Positions 50,722 to 61,740 of a DNA stretch of 64,000 nucleotides are shown piece after piece. How positions within the stretch are numbered: the stretch's first letter is position 1; the number at the start of each line of letters is the position of its first letter. The notes under the pieces were generated by a model, which ran no database searches, was not told the DNA's origin, and saw only the letters and a program-made list of their open reading frames with translations. The stretch comes from Cinnamomum chago (Eukaryota > Streptophyta > Magnoliopsida > Laurales > Lauraceae), in contig CP142460.1 in assembly GCA_038049695.1 (NCBI GenBank), forward strand, positions 37,110,001 to 37,174,000, written 5' to 3'. A program made the translations under genes and the position numbers.

Positions 50722-52599
50722 GGGGCAGAGACCGAGGCGGAGAGGTTGTATAAGATCCCTCGTCACTTTGTGGTTCCCCCAAGTAAATACTGACCTCTTC
50801 AGAATGCTTTTGTTTTCTTCCTTTCTTGTCTTGCAGAGCTGACGCTTTCTCTTATCGTGCAGAGGCCAGCCAGAGGAAGCAGGGGGACGAGCACACCGGC
50901 TGGAAGAGAAACAACAGCTGGTTGAAACTTGTGCATGAGTATCAAGGCCACCACGGGCGAGTTGCTTGGTCCTTGCTAGGATATGAGCTGAGGTACCACA
51001 CATATATTAAGAGGAAGGAGCCTGCGCTTGCCCTAACCGACGTCGAGCGTCGAAGAGCTTCAGACGTCAAGGCATCAAAATCACCCTCCGGCTCGGAGAC
51101 CGCCGACCTGTCCCAGCCTACTCGTTCCCCTCCAACCGAAAAGAAGAAAGGGGATAGGAGATGGAGCGATGACTCCTTGTACTGAAGGTCAAAGACCTAG
51201 GGGCTAAGTTTTTTGGAGGCCAAGCTTCCTCCGCTTCCACGTCCGCTGCTGCCAATCCCACTCCCACCTCTGCGGCCTTGGGTAGCGCCGAGGCTCCTTT
51301 TTCTACTGCTTCGGGTGCAGCTCAGCAGCACTCCACCGAGATCGTAAGGGAATGAGGTCGGGTGGAGAAGGCCAAGCCATGGGAGCTCAGCAGCGCTCCG
51401 TCGAGGAGGCAAGGGAGAGGGCTCCAAGGGAAAAGAGAACCAGGGGCGAGGGCTCAGCAGAGAAGGGCCCTGGTCGAGCCCCGACTTCTCAGCCTGCGGG
51501 GCCGACCCTGTGGAGGCCAAGCCTCCAGCTCAGGCCTGGGAGGGCCATGATGGTGGAAGACCGTCTATCCAGTGGCCCTCTCATCGTCGCTGCTCTCGCC
51601 AATGCATGTGCTCTTCCTCTTGACATGTAGAGGCACAAGGGAGCAGATGACACGTCACTGCTGGTTTTTTCTTTGCAGTCGGCCTTCTCGGTAAGTCTTC
51701 ATCCTAGATCTGTGGTGTTTGATCTCATCGATGCCTTTCTTCTGACGCTTGTTTCTTTTCTCAGATTGCACAGAGGGTTCATGTGGTCCTGGACAGGACC
51801 CATGAAAACAATTCCAAGGCCGAAAAAAGCTGGAAGCAGAGAAGAAAAAACTGGTGACGGCCTTGGAGGGGAGTAGCCAGGAGCTGAAAACGACGGAGGA
51901 GAATATCAGTAGCCAGGAGGTAGAGCTCGAGTTCTCAGTAAATGAGATTTGCAATCTGAAGGTAAAGACCCACGAGGTGAAGGGTGCGGCCATGGCTAAG
52001 GCGAAGCGGGCACTCGAACTTGAGGCCGAGCTGGCGAAACAGAATGTCGAGCTCAAACTGGTGCATAAATAGAAAGCCGAAATCCAAGCCTCAGTCCAAG
52101 CTAAACTCGACGCTGCTTTCCAGGACAGGGTGGATGCGGCGACCAAAGAATACGAGGCCCAAGTAGAGAATATAAGCTTGGCTTTGTTCGAGCTTGGGTG
52201 CCGGGCTGCATTGAAGAAGGCAGGGATCCCTGAGGATCACCCTGTTTATAAGAACCTGCCCGAGTTTTCTCGCCCCGAGCCCGAGCCGAGTCTTGTCCCC
52301 ACTTCTGAGGTCGCACCAGAGCTTGTCTCGACTCCTCCGTCGGAGGTTGCTCCCCAAGCTGCTGCGACTGACCCTTTAAATGTCAATGCAGAGGCCACTG
52401 CTGCTTGAAACTTTTTGATTTATTTTTTTTCTCTTTTGTAATAGTGGAAACAGTGTACCGAATTTTGTAACTATTTTTTTCTATCAATGAATACAATGTC
52501 TTTTTCATACTTGCTTTCGGTTTTTCTATTGAAAATAACATGTATGCGCTTGACCTCTGTTCCATAACTGGGCCCGTGGCATAAATGTCTAGTCCTTTG

Positions 52600-53230
52600 A
52601 CCAAGTAATTGAGTTAGGTTCAGTAACCGAAACTGAGTAACCATTGGGCAAATGACTTCGGTTCCATAACTAGAAGTGACTTAGCCTAATCGAATTCGGT
52701 TAAACAACCAGAGTTCAATCTGATCTTAAGTTCTTTAACTCAAGAAGTACCTGTATTTTGCTGACAGAAAAACCTTAGTTAGTTCTGTAACGGAACTTAG
52801 TCTTCAGAAGTAGCCAATGAGTTCTTCAACTGCACAGTTGGTTCCGCAACCGAACTAGGAGAGCCGTCGAGTTCCATAACGTGGCGTGTTGTACGTTTGG
52901 TCCCGTGACCGAACTAACTGGTTCCGTAATTGAGCTGAGATTTTCGTCAAGTTCCGTAACTTGGCACTGTATAGTTGGTTTTGTAACTGAGTTGAGACCA
53001 TCGAGTTCTGTAACAAGGTGTTGTACATAGCTGCTTCCATAGCCGAGCTGAGATTTTCACCGAGTTCCGTAACTTGGCGTTTTGTATAGCTGGTTTCATA
53101 ACTGAGTTGAAAACACCGAGTTCTGTAGCAAGGTGTGCCTTAAACTGTTTTAAGGCCTTTCTTCACCTCTCTAATGCTCTGTAGCAGTTAGGTAGGTAGG
53201 TAATTACCGAGTTTCACAACTTGGCAAGAA
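52600..53230. repeat. Degenerate GAGTTCCGTAAC minisatellite
   Basis: Imperfect units of about 30-65 bp with the recurring pair GAGTTCCGTAACTTGGC and GGTTCCGTAACCGAACT, at least ten occurrences. It lies between the end of the antisense frame and the gag remnant, where pol would be in an autonomous element. Confidence 0.8.
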
Positions 53231-53329
53231 ATGGAGTTGCCGTGAATGGTGTCGTCCGAGCCGTGGCTAGTGCTATCACTGAGACCACTGCCTGAGTTGT
53301 CACGATTGGAATTGTCTGAGTTGTGGCCG

Positions 53330-53610
53330 GTGCTATTACTGAGGCCATTGCCGGAGCTTTGTATGTTAAGGCTGGTGCCGCCACCGAGGCCTAATGTTGA
53401 AGCTATGCAACTGAGGCTGGTGCTGCCACCGAGGCCATTGCTGAAGCTTTGTAAGTTGAGGCTGGTGCTGCCACCGAGGCCTAATGCTGAAGCTATGCAG
53501 CCGATGCTAGTGCTGCCACCGAGGCCATTGCCGAAGCTTATGGTTGAAGAGGCCGAACTGAGGCTGGTGCTGCCACCGAGGCCGCAGCTAAAGCTTCTAC
53601 CAAGTTTGTG
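53330..53610 (-). repeat. Ala-rich minisatellite at the gag 3' end
   Basis: About six imperfect repeats of GCTGGTGCTGCCACCGAGG spaced 30-60 bp. On the minus strand, in phase, they read ASVAAPAS-like repeats with two stops, so they may be an expanded low-complexity tail of Gag. Confidence 0.8.
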
Positions 53611-53739
53611 CTTCTACCTAGCCGGTGTTGCCATTGAGCTGGGACTAGATGATGAAGACTTTGTATGGCAAGTCAATGAACTGTTTCCGAGATTACTATT
53701 TCTTTTCTGGAGGATTTATCCTGTTAAAGGCCGAGGCTC

Positions 53740-54606
53740 TCTCGAGCTTGAGTTCGAGCCTCGTCTCCTTGTTCGATAAACTGATTCTCCCTGGCGATCA
53801 GTGCCTTCACCGTGACCATGGGGAACCGAGCTAGGTCCATTCGAAGCTCGTTGCATGGCAGGAGAGCTTGTTTGAAGGATGTGAGGGTCTCTTTGTCAGT
53901 GGCGTCCTCCACTTTGCTGTAGACGGTGTAGAACCTCATGGTGAACTAACTAGTGTTTTTAGTTCGCCTCATTCTGATCGCCATGAGGTCGTCGTTTGTT
54001 TTTGGGATGACTTTGGACGCCTGGAACCTTTCCATGAAGGAGTTTCGGAGTTGCCACTAGCTCAAAGTCGATCCTTCTGGGAGCGCGCAAAACCTCCTTA
54101 GGGGAAGGTCGTCCAAACTGGAAGAGAAGACTCTACAGTTTGGCTAACCGACGGTGCCCCATACCGACACCCGCTAGGTGAAATGCCAGATTTGTGCCGT
54201 AGGGTCTAAGTCTCCGTCATAAAGGACGAAACCCAGGCGGACATTTGAGTCAGTGGATCAACTCATCTTGTTCCTAGATGACAAGGTTTCGGGCCCTTGT
54301 ATCCACAAGAAATGGATCTTCGTCATTATCACTATCGTGGTCCACTTGGTGGAGGGAATGACGAGACTTGGTTGTTGCTGGAGTTTTGCTCTGCGGGGGA
54401 GGCTTCAACAGGGTAACATTGCTGGGGGTACTCCAATAGAGGAACATTTTGCTAGGGAGGTGCTGTCACCCCTCTTGATGATGAACCTGGCTGAGTTACA
54501 GGTCCTTCTACGCCCGCCGCACAGACTTTCCCTGGATCTCCTTTGACGTGGGATCGTTGGTGATAGTGATGGGGCTTTGAAGATCCTTCGCCGTTTTTGG
54601 AGGCAT
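53740..54606 (-). pseudogene. Decayed gag of the Tat-type element
   Basis: The minus-strand ATG at 54606 lies 16-38 bp past the primer site and reads MPPKTAKDLQSPITITND up to a TAG at 54508-54510. Farther in, WQLRNSFMERFQASK, then PKTNDDLMAIRM and VEDATDKETLTSFKQALL are the usual landmarks of the plant gypsy Gag core (Retrotrans_gag family), continuing ELRMDLARFPMVTVKALIAR. A stop lies at the junction (about 53947-53949) and other frame breaks upstream. Gag would form the particle shell that packages element RNA; this copy cannot. A missing pol downstream agrees with a non-autonomous element. Confidence 0.78.
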
Positions 54607-54621
54607 GGCATTTTTATCGGT

Positions 54622-54643
54622 TTTTCCCACAGACGGCGCCAAT
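54622..54643 (-). promoter_or_regulatory. Primer-binding site of the Tat-type element
   Basis: Minus-strand ATTGGCGCCGTCTGTGGGAA directly follows the LTR end CACTTACA. TGGCGCCGTCTGTGGGAA-type sites are found in plant Tat-lineage gypsy elements. Confidence 0.88.
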
Positions 54644-55399
54644 TGTAAGTGCCTAAATCTTACGGACTTGAATAGGTGAATACGAAACTCGTAATATGCC
54701 GTTAAGCTTCTTTGGGGAAGATGGATCGCCTTAAAACCTAAAAGGGAAGGAGAAATAGAGATCAGAGACCCTGGTTGTCGTTAGCCGAAGGCTCTCCGAT
54801 GCTTGAGTTAGTGCTATCACTGAACAAAGGATGGAGAAGAAAGGTATGTATGCTTGTATTGTGTCGCATGGCAAGGTGTTATCTTGCATACCTCAAAAGG
54901 AGTTCTTACCCTTGTATATAAGTGAACGTTTCACCTAGCGCTCCCTTAGTGGGGGTAGGTGGAGATATTGTCCGGTTAGATCATGAGATGACTTCTCGTA
55001 TCATTGCGGATGTGATCGTTTGATAAAGACGACCCCTCATCATTATCTGGCGCCCATCTTGTTCGTCAGCACGTTCTGCAACGTAGCCGTAGATTTATGG
55101 AAGTACAATCATGGTTTAGTACTCATCTCTGTGGGCGTACCAAGCTGAAGATGATACCGAGACCAGATTTGGACGCATCCTGACACTGTTGCCAATGTGC
55201 CTTATGCCAAGACCGAGGTGAGCCTAGTCGGTACTCATACCGAGGCTAGCCCAAGCTTGGTGCTAGCTGGTACTATTGCCGAGCTGGATGTGTCTTGGCA
55301 CTATTGCCGAGCTTGGACACCGAGATCGGGATAAGTTGAGTCGGTACGTACTATTACCGAGATTAGCATAATCCTGCTCTTAGGACAACGCCGCACACA
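54644..55399 (-). mobile_element. 5' LTR of the Tat-type element
   Basis: 756 bp, TGTAAGTGCC...GCCGCACACA in plus reading, full length in comparison with the 680-bp 3' LTR. Confidence 0.88.
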
Positions 55400-57604
55400 A
55401 CCGCTATTTTCCATTACACTTTCAAACTTATAACATTTGAAATATTCTTGTTTTTATTTTCTAATTTTTAAATAAATCAATTAGTATGTAATAGTGCCAA
55501 TCAGATTGTGTTAAATCAAAGGGAGTACTGTTGAATGTTCCTGTCTCTAGACTTCAAAGGTAATACAATGGATTATTCTCTTAATCTTACTAATGATTTC
55601 TTATTTTAGGCCTTCAAATTAAAGGTGTAGTACTAATTTTTAAGTTTTTTTTAACTAATACAAAATTCTTATGATGTAGTTAATATTATGAATTACATTG
55701 CTCGTGCTAAGCACAGGGCATTTTGCTAGGGGTAAAGTGGAAGCATTATGTAAAGTGGTTCTTGGATTTTGATCTCCAATTTGGTTTCCTTAATGACATA
55801 AGGAGATCAAATTGATATACGATTAATCAGTCTCAATCCTTTTACATAATTAATCATTTTCAATTTCAATTATAACAACAATTATCTGTACATGTAAACC
55901 CCATAACAGAAATTTACCTAGATACCAAGCTTGCCTTTGGTATATATGAAAATATGATGCCTCATGACAATATATAAATTTTTTTAATAATCAAATCATT
56001 TTAATAAGAGATGGTTAATTGGATTGCGATATTAGTCTTGTGTGATTTTCAGATGAACAAATATTATGATCTTGCAACTAACTTTTATGAATTTGGTTGC
56101 AGTGATTACTATATGGGTGATTAGAGATAGATTTTCTCCTTTTTTTGGAAAAACTAAAGGTCTTCTTATACAAGTATAAAGGCAAATTAACTTGCAATTG
56201 GATATGCACATCATGGCTCTAAGGCTTATTGCTAATCACATGGCTGAAGTAAGAGTTTGAATTTTACCTTTTTTTTATTTCTATTTTTTTGGTGGAAGTT
56301 GGAGTTACTTCAAGAAAGCATATCAAGCATCATGAAGATTTTCTTCCTTTATAAATAAGGTTAAATCCTGGAATGAAGGTTTAAGAAAAAATGTGACCCG
56401 ACCCGCATATGATCCGCATAACCCAATCAACATACAATACGGGGTCGGTCTTGGGTTAGGTTTTTCTGACCCGCAGAAAAACGTGCTGCGCTAGGGTTGA
56501 CCCGCCCGACCTGCATGACCCGTGTATAGAACACAATCAACAATAACAATTGCATCCATTGCCAAGATCCTTCCTTTCTTTATTTTTCTATCCTACAATT
56601 GCAAGGGAGAAGGAGGAGGAGAAGTTGACTTAATGAGATGGTGTAATTGGATTACACCAAAATAAATAAATTAGTTGTTCCACAATATCTTTTTGTAGAC
56701 TCGATATCAACTAATCAGTTGCAGAATAGATTGTGTTCACAATTTAAGTGGGTTGAAAGCTCACCTATAGTTTGCTTGGATGAATGAAGCAAAAGAAGAT
56801 GAAAGGCAGCATTGCAAAAGAGCAATGGACATGGCAATCGTGTGTATATGATGATAAAGAAGCCCATAAAGACGTCGGAGTCCTGTCATACACAGAGAGA
56901 GGAGAGACGTTTTGCCTGCCGTTCCTAAGAGAGGAGATGTGCAAGTCGTATCTTTTGATGGAAGGAAGTCGTAGCATTTCTGGAAATGAAGATGAAGAGG
57001 AGAGGAGTTAAAGTGTCATTGATGGGAGGAAGTCACGGCATATGCACGTATTCGCGTTACAGAAATGAAGAGGAAAAAACTCAAAGGCCTATTTCAGTAG
57101 TGGTTTGGAGATGGAAGGTCCATAAATGGTTTAACCATTTAATTGAGTCAAGATCGATGCACGGTCAAAATCAATTGGAGATAATTGGAACTTATTTCAA
57201 TTTCAAATTAGTTCGCTTCATTTACATTTTTAGAACATTGACCCCTATAAATATTGTTGTTATTATTTTCATAGTTATGCATTGGATTTTAAGCATAGGT
57301 AATCAAACTTTTGAAATAACTATTTTATATGATTTCTTATATAGTCATGAGTTTTCTTTGATAACCATTTTACAATAAAGCTAAACCCAAATGAAATATA
57401 ATATATGGGATTTGATTAACAAAAATAATAATTTTCATAATTCATAAGAAAATGACAACATTATTGAAAAAAGACAAACTCGTGACAACAGCGTGAAACT
57501 AAAGAGGAGGCGGGAGACTTTCAATGTAACTCATGTCCTACCATGCACGCTTGCTAAGGAGAAAGGGTGGAGTCTGATTTATTTTATTTATTTATTTATT
57601 TTGT
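55400..57604. other. Unassigned AT-rich DNA, with a weak Helitron-like end
   Basis: No gene recognised. At 55701-55729 a CTCGTGC-TAA-GCACAGGG imperfect hairpin is followed by ATTTTGCTAG, which resembles the 3' end of plant Helitrons (hairpin then CTRR). GACCCGACCCGC-type strings near 56395-56520 recur imperfectly. A partial duplication of a GAAATGAAGA-containing stretch is seen near 56950-57080. Confidence 0.4.
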
Positions 57605-59606
57605 GTGTGAGTGGCTTTAACTTTTATAAATTGCAATATAAAAGGAGTGGAACACCACGATAGACCCCATCTATTATCGAAAGAAAGATAGTTCGTCTCC
57701 AGGAGAGTAAGCATATTACTTAGCTTAACAACTTCATTATCTTGCAAATTATGGCAAAAATGCAAATCCCAAATAACATAACCTCCTAAGAGTTAATAAT
57801 TCTCAGCTATGAAAGCATAAGGATGCATATCCGAAAGGTAAAGAGAAAGAAGGATACAAATTCTTCAAACTAGATTGACCACACCATTCATCATGCCAAA
57901 ATCTGTCTCCCATCATGAACCTTATATATGACCCAATGATCAAAATCACCTTTAACAGAAACCAAAGACTTCCAAATACCCGAGGCCTTATAATGAAGAT
58001 TTGGAACATACCACCCCTCCCCTTTGCACCTTATACTTCTCCACAATAATCTGTCTCCATAACCCTTGGACTGAATTATCCAACCTCCACAACCATTTAC
58101 TAATCAATGATTTATACATATGCTCAATAGATCGAATACCCAACCCACCATGAGCAATAGGTTTGCAAACAACCTCCCATTTCACCAAATGAAACTTTCT
58201 CTTATCAATGTGATTTTCTCTTATCAATGTGATCATTCCAAAGAAAATCCCATTGAAGCTTCTCTATTCTTATAACCACACTTCTAGGAAATCTGAAGTA
58301 AGACAAAAAAATATATAGGAATGCTCGAAAGAACTGACTTGATAAGAGCAACACGTCCTCCCAAAGATAAGTGCCTCCCCTTTCATGTAGATAGCCTTTT
58401 CTCAAGCCTTTTCCACAACCGGATCCCATAAATGTTTCTTCGGTATTCCCAAATAGAAAGGCAAGCCCAGATACTTCGTTGGAAGCCACCCTACTCTGTA
58501 TCCAAAACCAACAGCCATCAACTGAACATGAGTGTCCTCCATGCAGATTCCAATAAGCGCACATTTTCCATATACAGTTAATCTTAAGACCTGATAACAT
58601 CTAAAACGATCATAAAATATTTCTCATAGCAACAACCTGCTCCATTGAAAACATCACTAAATATAATTGTATCATCTGCAAATTGCAAATGTTTTACCTC
58701 ATGAATAGAAGTACTTGTAGAAAACCCTTTTATCATCCTATGTGTTTTTGCTCTCTCCATTAAAATATTAAAAGCTTCGGCTACTAAAACAAAAGTCATA
58801 GGAGAAAGAGGATCTCCTTGCCTTAATCCACGAGAACTTTTAAAATAACCCTGAGGAGAACCATTGATCAATATAGAAAAATAGGCTGATGAAACACAGT
58901 TATTAATCCAATTGCTCCACTTCTTCCCAAACCCCATCCGGCCCATCACATATTGTAAAAATCCTCAGTCTACCATAGTGTAAGCCTTCTCAAAATCCAA
59001 CTTGAAAATCAAACTTGGACGATGTTGCTTAAAACGAGAATTAACACATTCATGGGCAATAAGCACAGTATCTAAAATCTGACGACCTTTGACAGAAGCC
59101 TCTTGAAAGTTTGAAATAACCTTTGGAAGAACTCTCCTAAGCCAATTAGCCAAAACCTTTGCCAAAATCTCATACAGGCTACCAATCAAACTGATCGGTC
59201 TGAAATCCCTAAGCAAGATGGCATCTTCTTTCTTAGGGTTCAATGCTATGAACGAAGCACCTAACTCCTTTGCTATTGCACCATTAGAATGAAATTCATT
59301 AAAGAATACAAACAATTCATCCTCTAACAAACTCCAAAACTATAGAAAAAATGCGATGGGAAAACTATCTAGGCCCAGCGCATGATCACCATCCATCCCA
59401 AACACAGCTGATTTAATTTCTTCTTTAAAGAAAGAAGCCTCGAGAGAAGACACACTCTGAAAAAAGAGACATTTGAAAGTAGCACCATCAAACCGAGGTC
59501 AAACTCTTCTTTCATTCGTATAAAGTTGTTGAAAAAAGTGAATAATCTCTCTTTCTATATCTGATTTAGTCTCCCAAATTCTTCCTCTAGAATCAGTAAC
59601 AGTGAT
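57605..59606 (-). pseudogene. LINE (L1-type) ORF2 remnant: reverse transcriptase and C-terminal part
   Basis: On the minus strand, from 59606 down: TVTDSRGRIWETKSDIEREI with two stops, then the reverse transcriptase: FRPISLIGSLYEILAKVLAN, FKLDFEKAYTMVD, a TGA where Trp fits (about 58960), GLRQGDPLSP, and the FADD box in HLQFADDTIIF near 58680. Farther on frames shift among RKFHLVKWEVVCKPIAHGGL, MMGDRFWHDEW and WDLHFCHNLQDNEVVKL, the usual C-terminal region of plant LINE ORF2. Canonical members have AYD where this copy has AYT. The upstream endonuclease is absent because a copia element cuts the sequence at 59607. A (AAAT)n run at about 57577-57605, minus-strand sense, may be the 3' tail. Confidence 0.9.
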
Positions 59607-60123
59607 TGTTGGCATTTGTGATGGGGCCCACTTGTGTTTACATGTGGGTGGACCCCACTCAAAAAGATACACCCCTCACAACGAGTGTCATGGTGTTATG
59701 GATAAGAATGGCCTGAGTTTTATCAAACTCTCTATCTCTTTATCATATCTACATTCAAATTCCAATTAAGAGAGATTGATCTAATACTTTATCCTAATTA
59801 TCTCTCAATTCGAATTTGAATAAAGAGCTTATCACCCATTAGCCAAAGGGCTATATATATATAGACATGAGAGATATCAGTTGGAATTACTTTCAACAAT
59901 TCATCTTCTTTCCACTAGATCTACAATTCTCCATTATCATTTTCTACATTTAGGGTGTCCATCCTTGCCCTTGGATCTTAAAGAGTGAATCATACGTGAC
60001 AGATCTCTGATAGACAGTCACAAATCTCCACACCAGTGTCTTATTCAAGCCGACGCTGTCCTTATCGCATTTGTAGCAGCTAGCTCTTACAGATCCGTGC
60101 TTCCACTGCATCTACGACTATCA
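59607..60123 (+). mobile_element. 5' LTR of the second copia element
   Basis: 517 bp from TGTTGGCATTTGTGATGGGG to ...CTACGACTATCA, placed exactly between the LINE break and a primer-site-like string. TATA-like TATATATATAGAC near 59851-59864. No second copy is in the window, so the start is inferred from TG and from the LINE breakpoint. Confidence 0.72.
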
Positions 60124-60136
60124 TTGGTATTAGGGC
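60124..60136 (+). promoter_or_regulatory. Decayed primer-binding site, tRNA-iMet type
   Basis: TTGGTATTAGGGC differs from TTGGTATCAGAGC at two places and directly follows the LTR's CA. Confidence 0.75.
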
Positions 60137-60474
60137 TTTTATTGGTGCGCTCACGCGAAGATTGGATTCATTTTGGTTACGAATCAGGTAACCCGAAATC
60201 TTGGCAATAATATTAGATCGTGTGAAAAATTGGATGTTCATTTTTGCATGATGTAATCCCATAGTATATTTTTTATGAGAAAATATTAAAAAGTCACAAA
60301 TCCATGGTGCGCCGTTGTGGATAGTGTAAGCATGTGGGCCACTGTTCCTAGCTGAACATGAGACAAAGATGCCCTTCTCCGGGGCTACAAATGCACCTAG
60401 TGCAATTGGGTTCGCATAGAAGGAGTCTTCTGGGAACTGAAAGAGCACCTAGGGCCAATGTACAAGTCCGAGAA

Positions 60475-60511
60475 GGGGGGGGGGGTGGGGATGGGGGGGG
60501 GGGGGGGGGGA
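60475..60511 (+). repeat. Poly-G tract
   Basis: A run of G interrupted by single T and AT, near the start of the SIRE-like LTR, where such LTRs have a shorter G run. The exact length is prone to sequencing error. Confidence 0.85.
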
Positions 60512-61354
60512 GAATAGGACTACGAAATTTCATACCCACTTTTTCATTTATTAAACAAGATGACAAAGAAACTAAGTGATGTGAAGACAAGGTGTGCATA
60601 AAATAATGCTCAAAACTATATCAAGACATTGAGACAAGCAACATGAGGAGATGTACACAAATTTATAGTGGTTCGGACCATATGTCCTACATCCACTCAC
60701 AAGGGTCACAAAAGTCCCTTGGTTCCACTATGATGAATCAAAACTACACAAGTAATGACATCAATCACATACACAAGGTAATTTTGGTAACGAGGTTCGA
60801 TCACACAGATCTAATCCCCCACATACATTTTAGAGTGGATGAATCACACATATTCACACCACTATCATAAAATACACAAGTTGTAGATGTTGATGAGAAG
60901 AAGAACACTTGCCCTTGATGATGACTGGAAGTGTTCAATGAAGCTTCACCTGTAGTTGTAGCTTTAACCTCTTGAAGCAAGCTTGGTGTTGACGTTGATC
61001 CATCATTGTGTTGCACAACCAAGGTTTAAGAGGTTAGGGTTCTAGGGTAGCATGAATCTATTCTATTTGAGAATCAACCTAGAAGCCTTTCTTCCATTCA
61101 CACTTATATTGAGGCTAAAGATAGCTCATACATTTTCTAGATAAGGTACAAGTGTGTTTGGAAGAGGGTTTAAGAGCTTAGAAAGGATAAGAAGAAATAG
61201 GACATGAAAGCTCTCAATACTGTGCTCTTCCCAGTGCAAAACGAACTCCAGAAATATATAGTAAAGTTCCCAACGGCTAGTTATGGCAGCTAGCCTCTTG
61301 GCAGTTTGGCTAGCCTCATTTCAATTGTTCTAAGGTAACGGCTATATTTTCTAA

Positions 61355-61740
61355 TTCGGTCAGCTCGCGGTTAGCCGTCGGAGGCCTTGGCGGCTAGCCG
61401 TGAAGTGACCGCTGGGTGACCGAATTCACAACCCAGAAACATGATGCATACTGGAAAAGTAACCGTGAAATTCGGTTGCTTGGCGGTTAGCCACAAGGTA
61501 ACCGCAGGGTGGCCGAACTCCCTTAACAACAGAGGGTTTGCATTTTGGAAATGTAACCCGATAACTCGGTTACCTGGCGGTTAGCCGCCAGCACACATGG
61601 CGGTTAACCGAATGGTAACCGCTGGGTGACTGAACCAAATTTATCAGAAAGCTGCATACTGGAATTGAAATTAAGGGATTTCAGTTACCTGGCTGGCGGT
61701 TAGCCGCTTCTTGCAAAGAGGCTAGCCGCCAGGTGACCGA
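61355..61740. repeat. CGG-N4-CCG palindrome cluster in the SIRE-like LTR
   Basis: CGGTTAGCCG (four or more, some with one end altered), CGGCTAGCCG, GGCTAGCCGCC and CGGTTAACCG, mixed with recurring GGTAACCG and GGGTGACCGAA strings. CGGCTAGCCG and CGGTTAACCG are perfect 10-bp palindromes. Confidence 0.85.

Larger units (their letters stand above)
46240..52408 (+). pseudogene. Antisense extra ORF of the Tat-type element, decayed and split
   Basis: From ATG 46240 the frame reads a sequence of the family called putative gypsy-type transposon (Pfam PF04195, from memory): PFPLVSIIEGGVRFLVHPLF, then QLMPNSYKVIMGTVELNKIL. It has stops at 46378 (TAG), 46462 (TGA) and 46709 (TAG), each where Trp fits, and a frameshift near 46575. 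A 4-kb solo LTR interrupts it at 46736-50721. After it, ERLYKIPRHFVVPPSKY continues, perhaps with an intron (about 50780-50836). Further on is a charged, coiled-coil-like part (51854-52408, one internal TAG at 52070) ending in a Pro/Glu-rich tail, and a T-rich 3' flank with polyadenylation-like AATGAATACAATG near 52490. Function unknown. The frame runs opposite to gag, so it would need its own promoter. Confidence 0.8.
44940..55399 (-). mobile_element. Non-autonomous Tat-type Ty3/gypsy element
   Basis: Direct LTRs at both ends, primer site GGCGCCGTCTGTGGGAA inside the 54644-55399 LTR and polypurine tract AGGGGGCAATTG inside the 44940-45619 LTR, both read on the minus strand. Internal order on that strand: decayed gag, Ala-rich minisatellite, second minisatellite, then a long antisense frame (plus strand) before the 3' LTR. 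No protease, reverse transcriptase or integrase sequence is present, so movement would need enzymes from another element. An extra antisense frame next to the 3' LTR is known from plant Tat elements. About 4 kb of its length is a later solo-LTR insertion. Outer flanks GCCAA and ACCGC do not match. Confidence 0.85.

Noticed and set aside
53246-53779. A 177-codon plus-strand frame with VLPPRPLPEL-type repeats.
   Set aside because: It is the other strand of the minisatellite and gag remnant; gag on the minus strand explains the sequence.
57803-58009. The C-terminal LINE pieces as separate small genes.
   Set aside because: They follow one another in the order of LINE ORF2 with frameshifts between; one pseudogene.
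60475-60511. Poly-G run as a telomere-like or G-quadruplex feature of special meaning.
   Set aside because: SIRE-like LTRs have a G run at this place; the extra length may be slippage or sequencing error.
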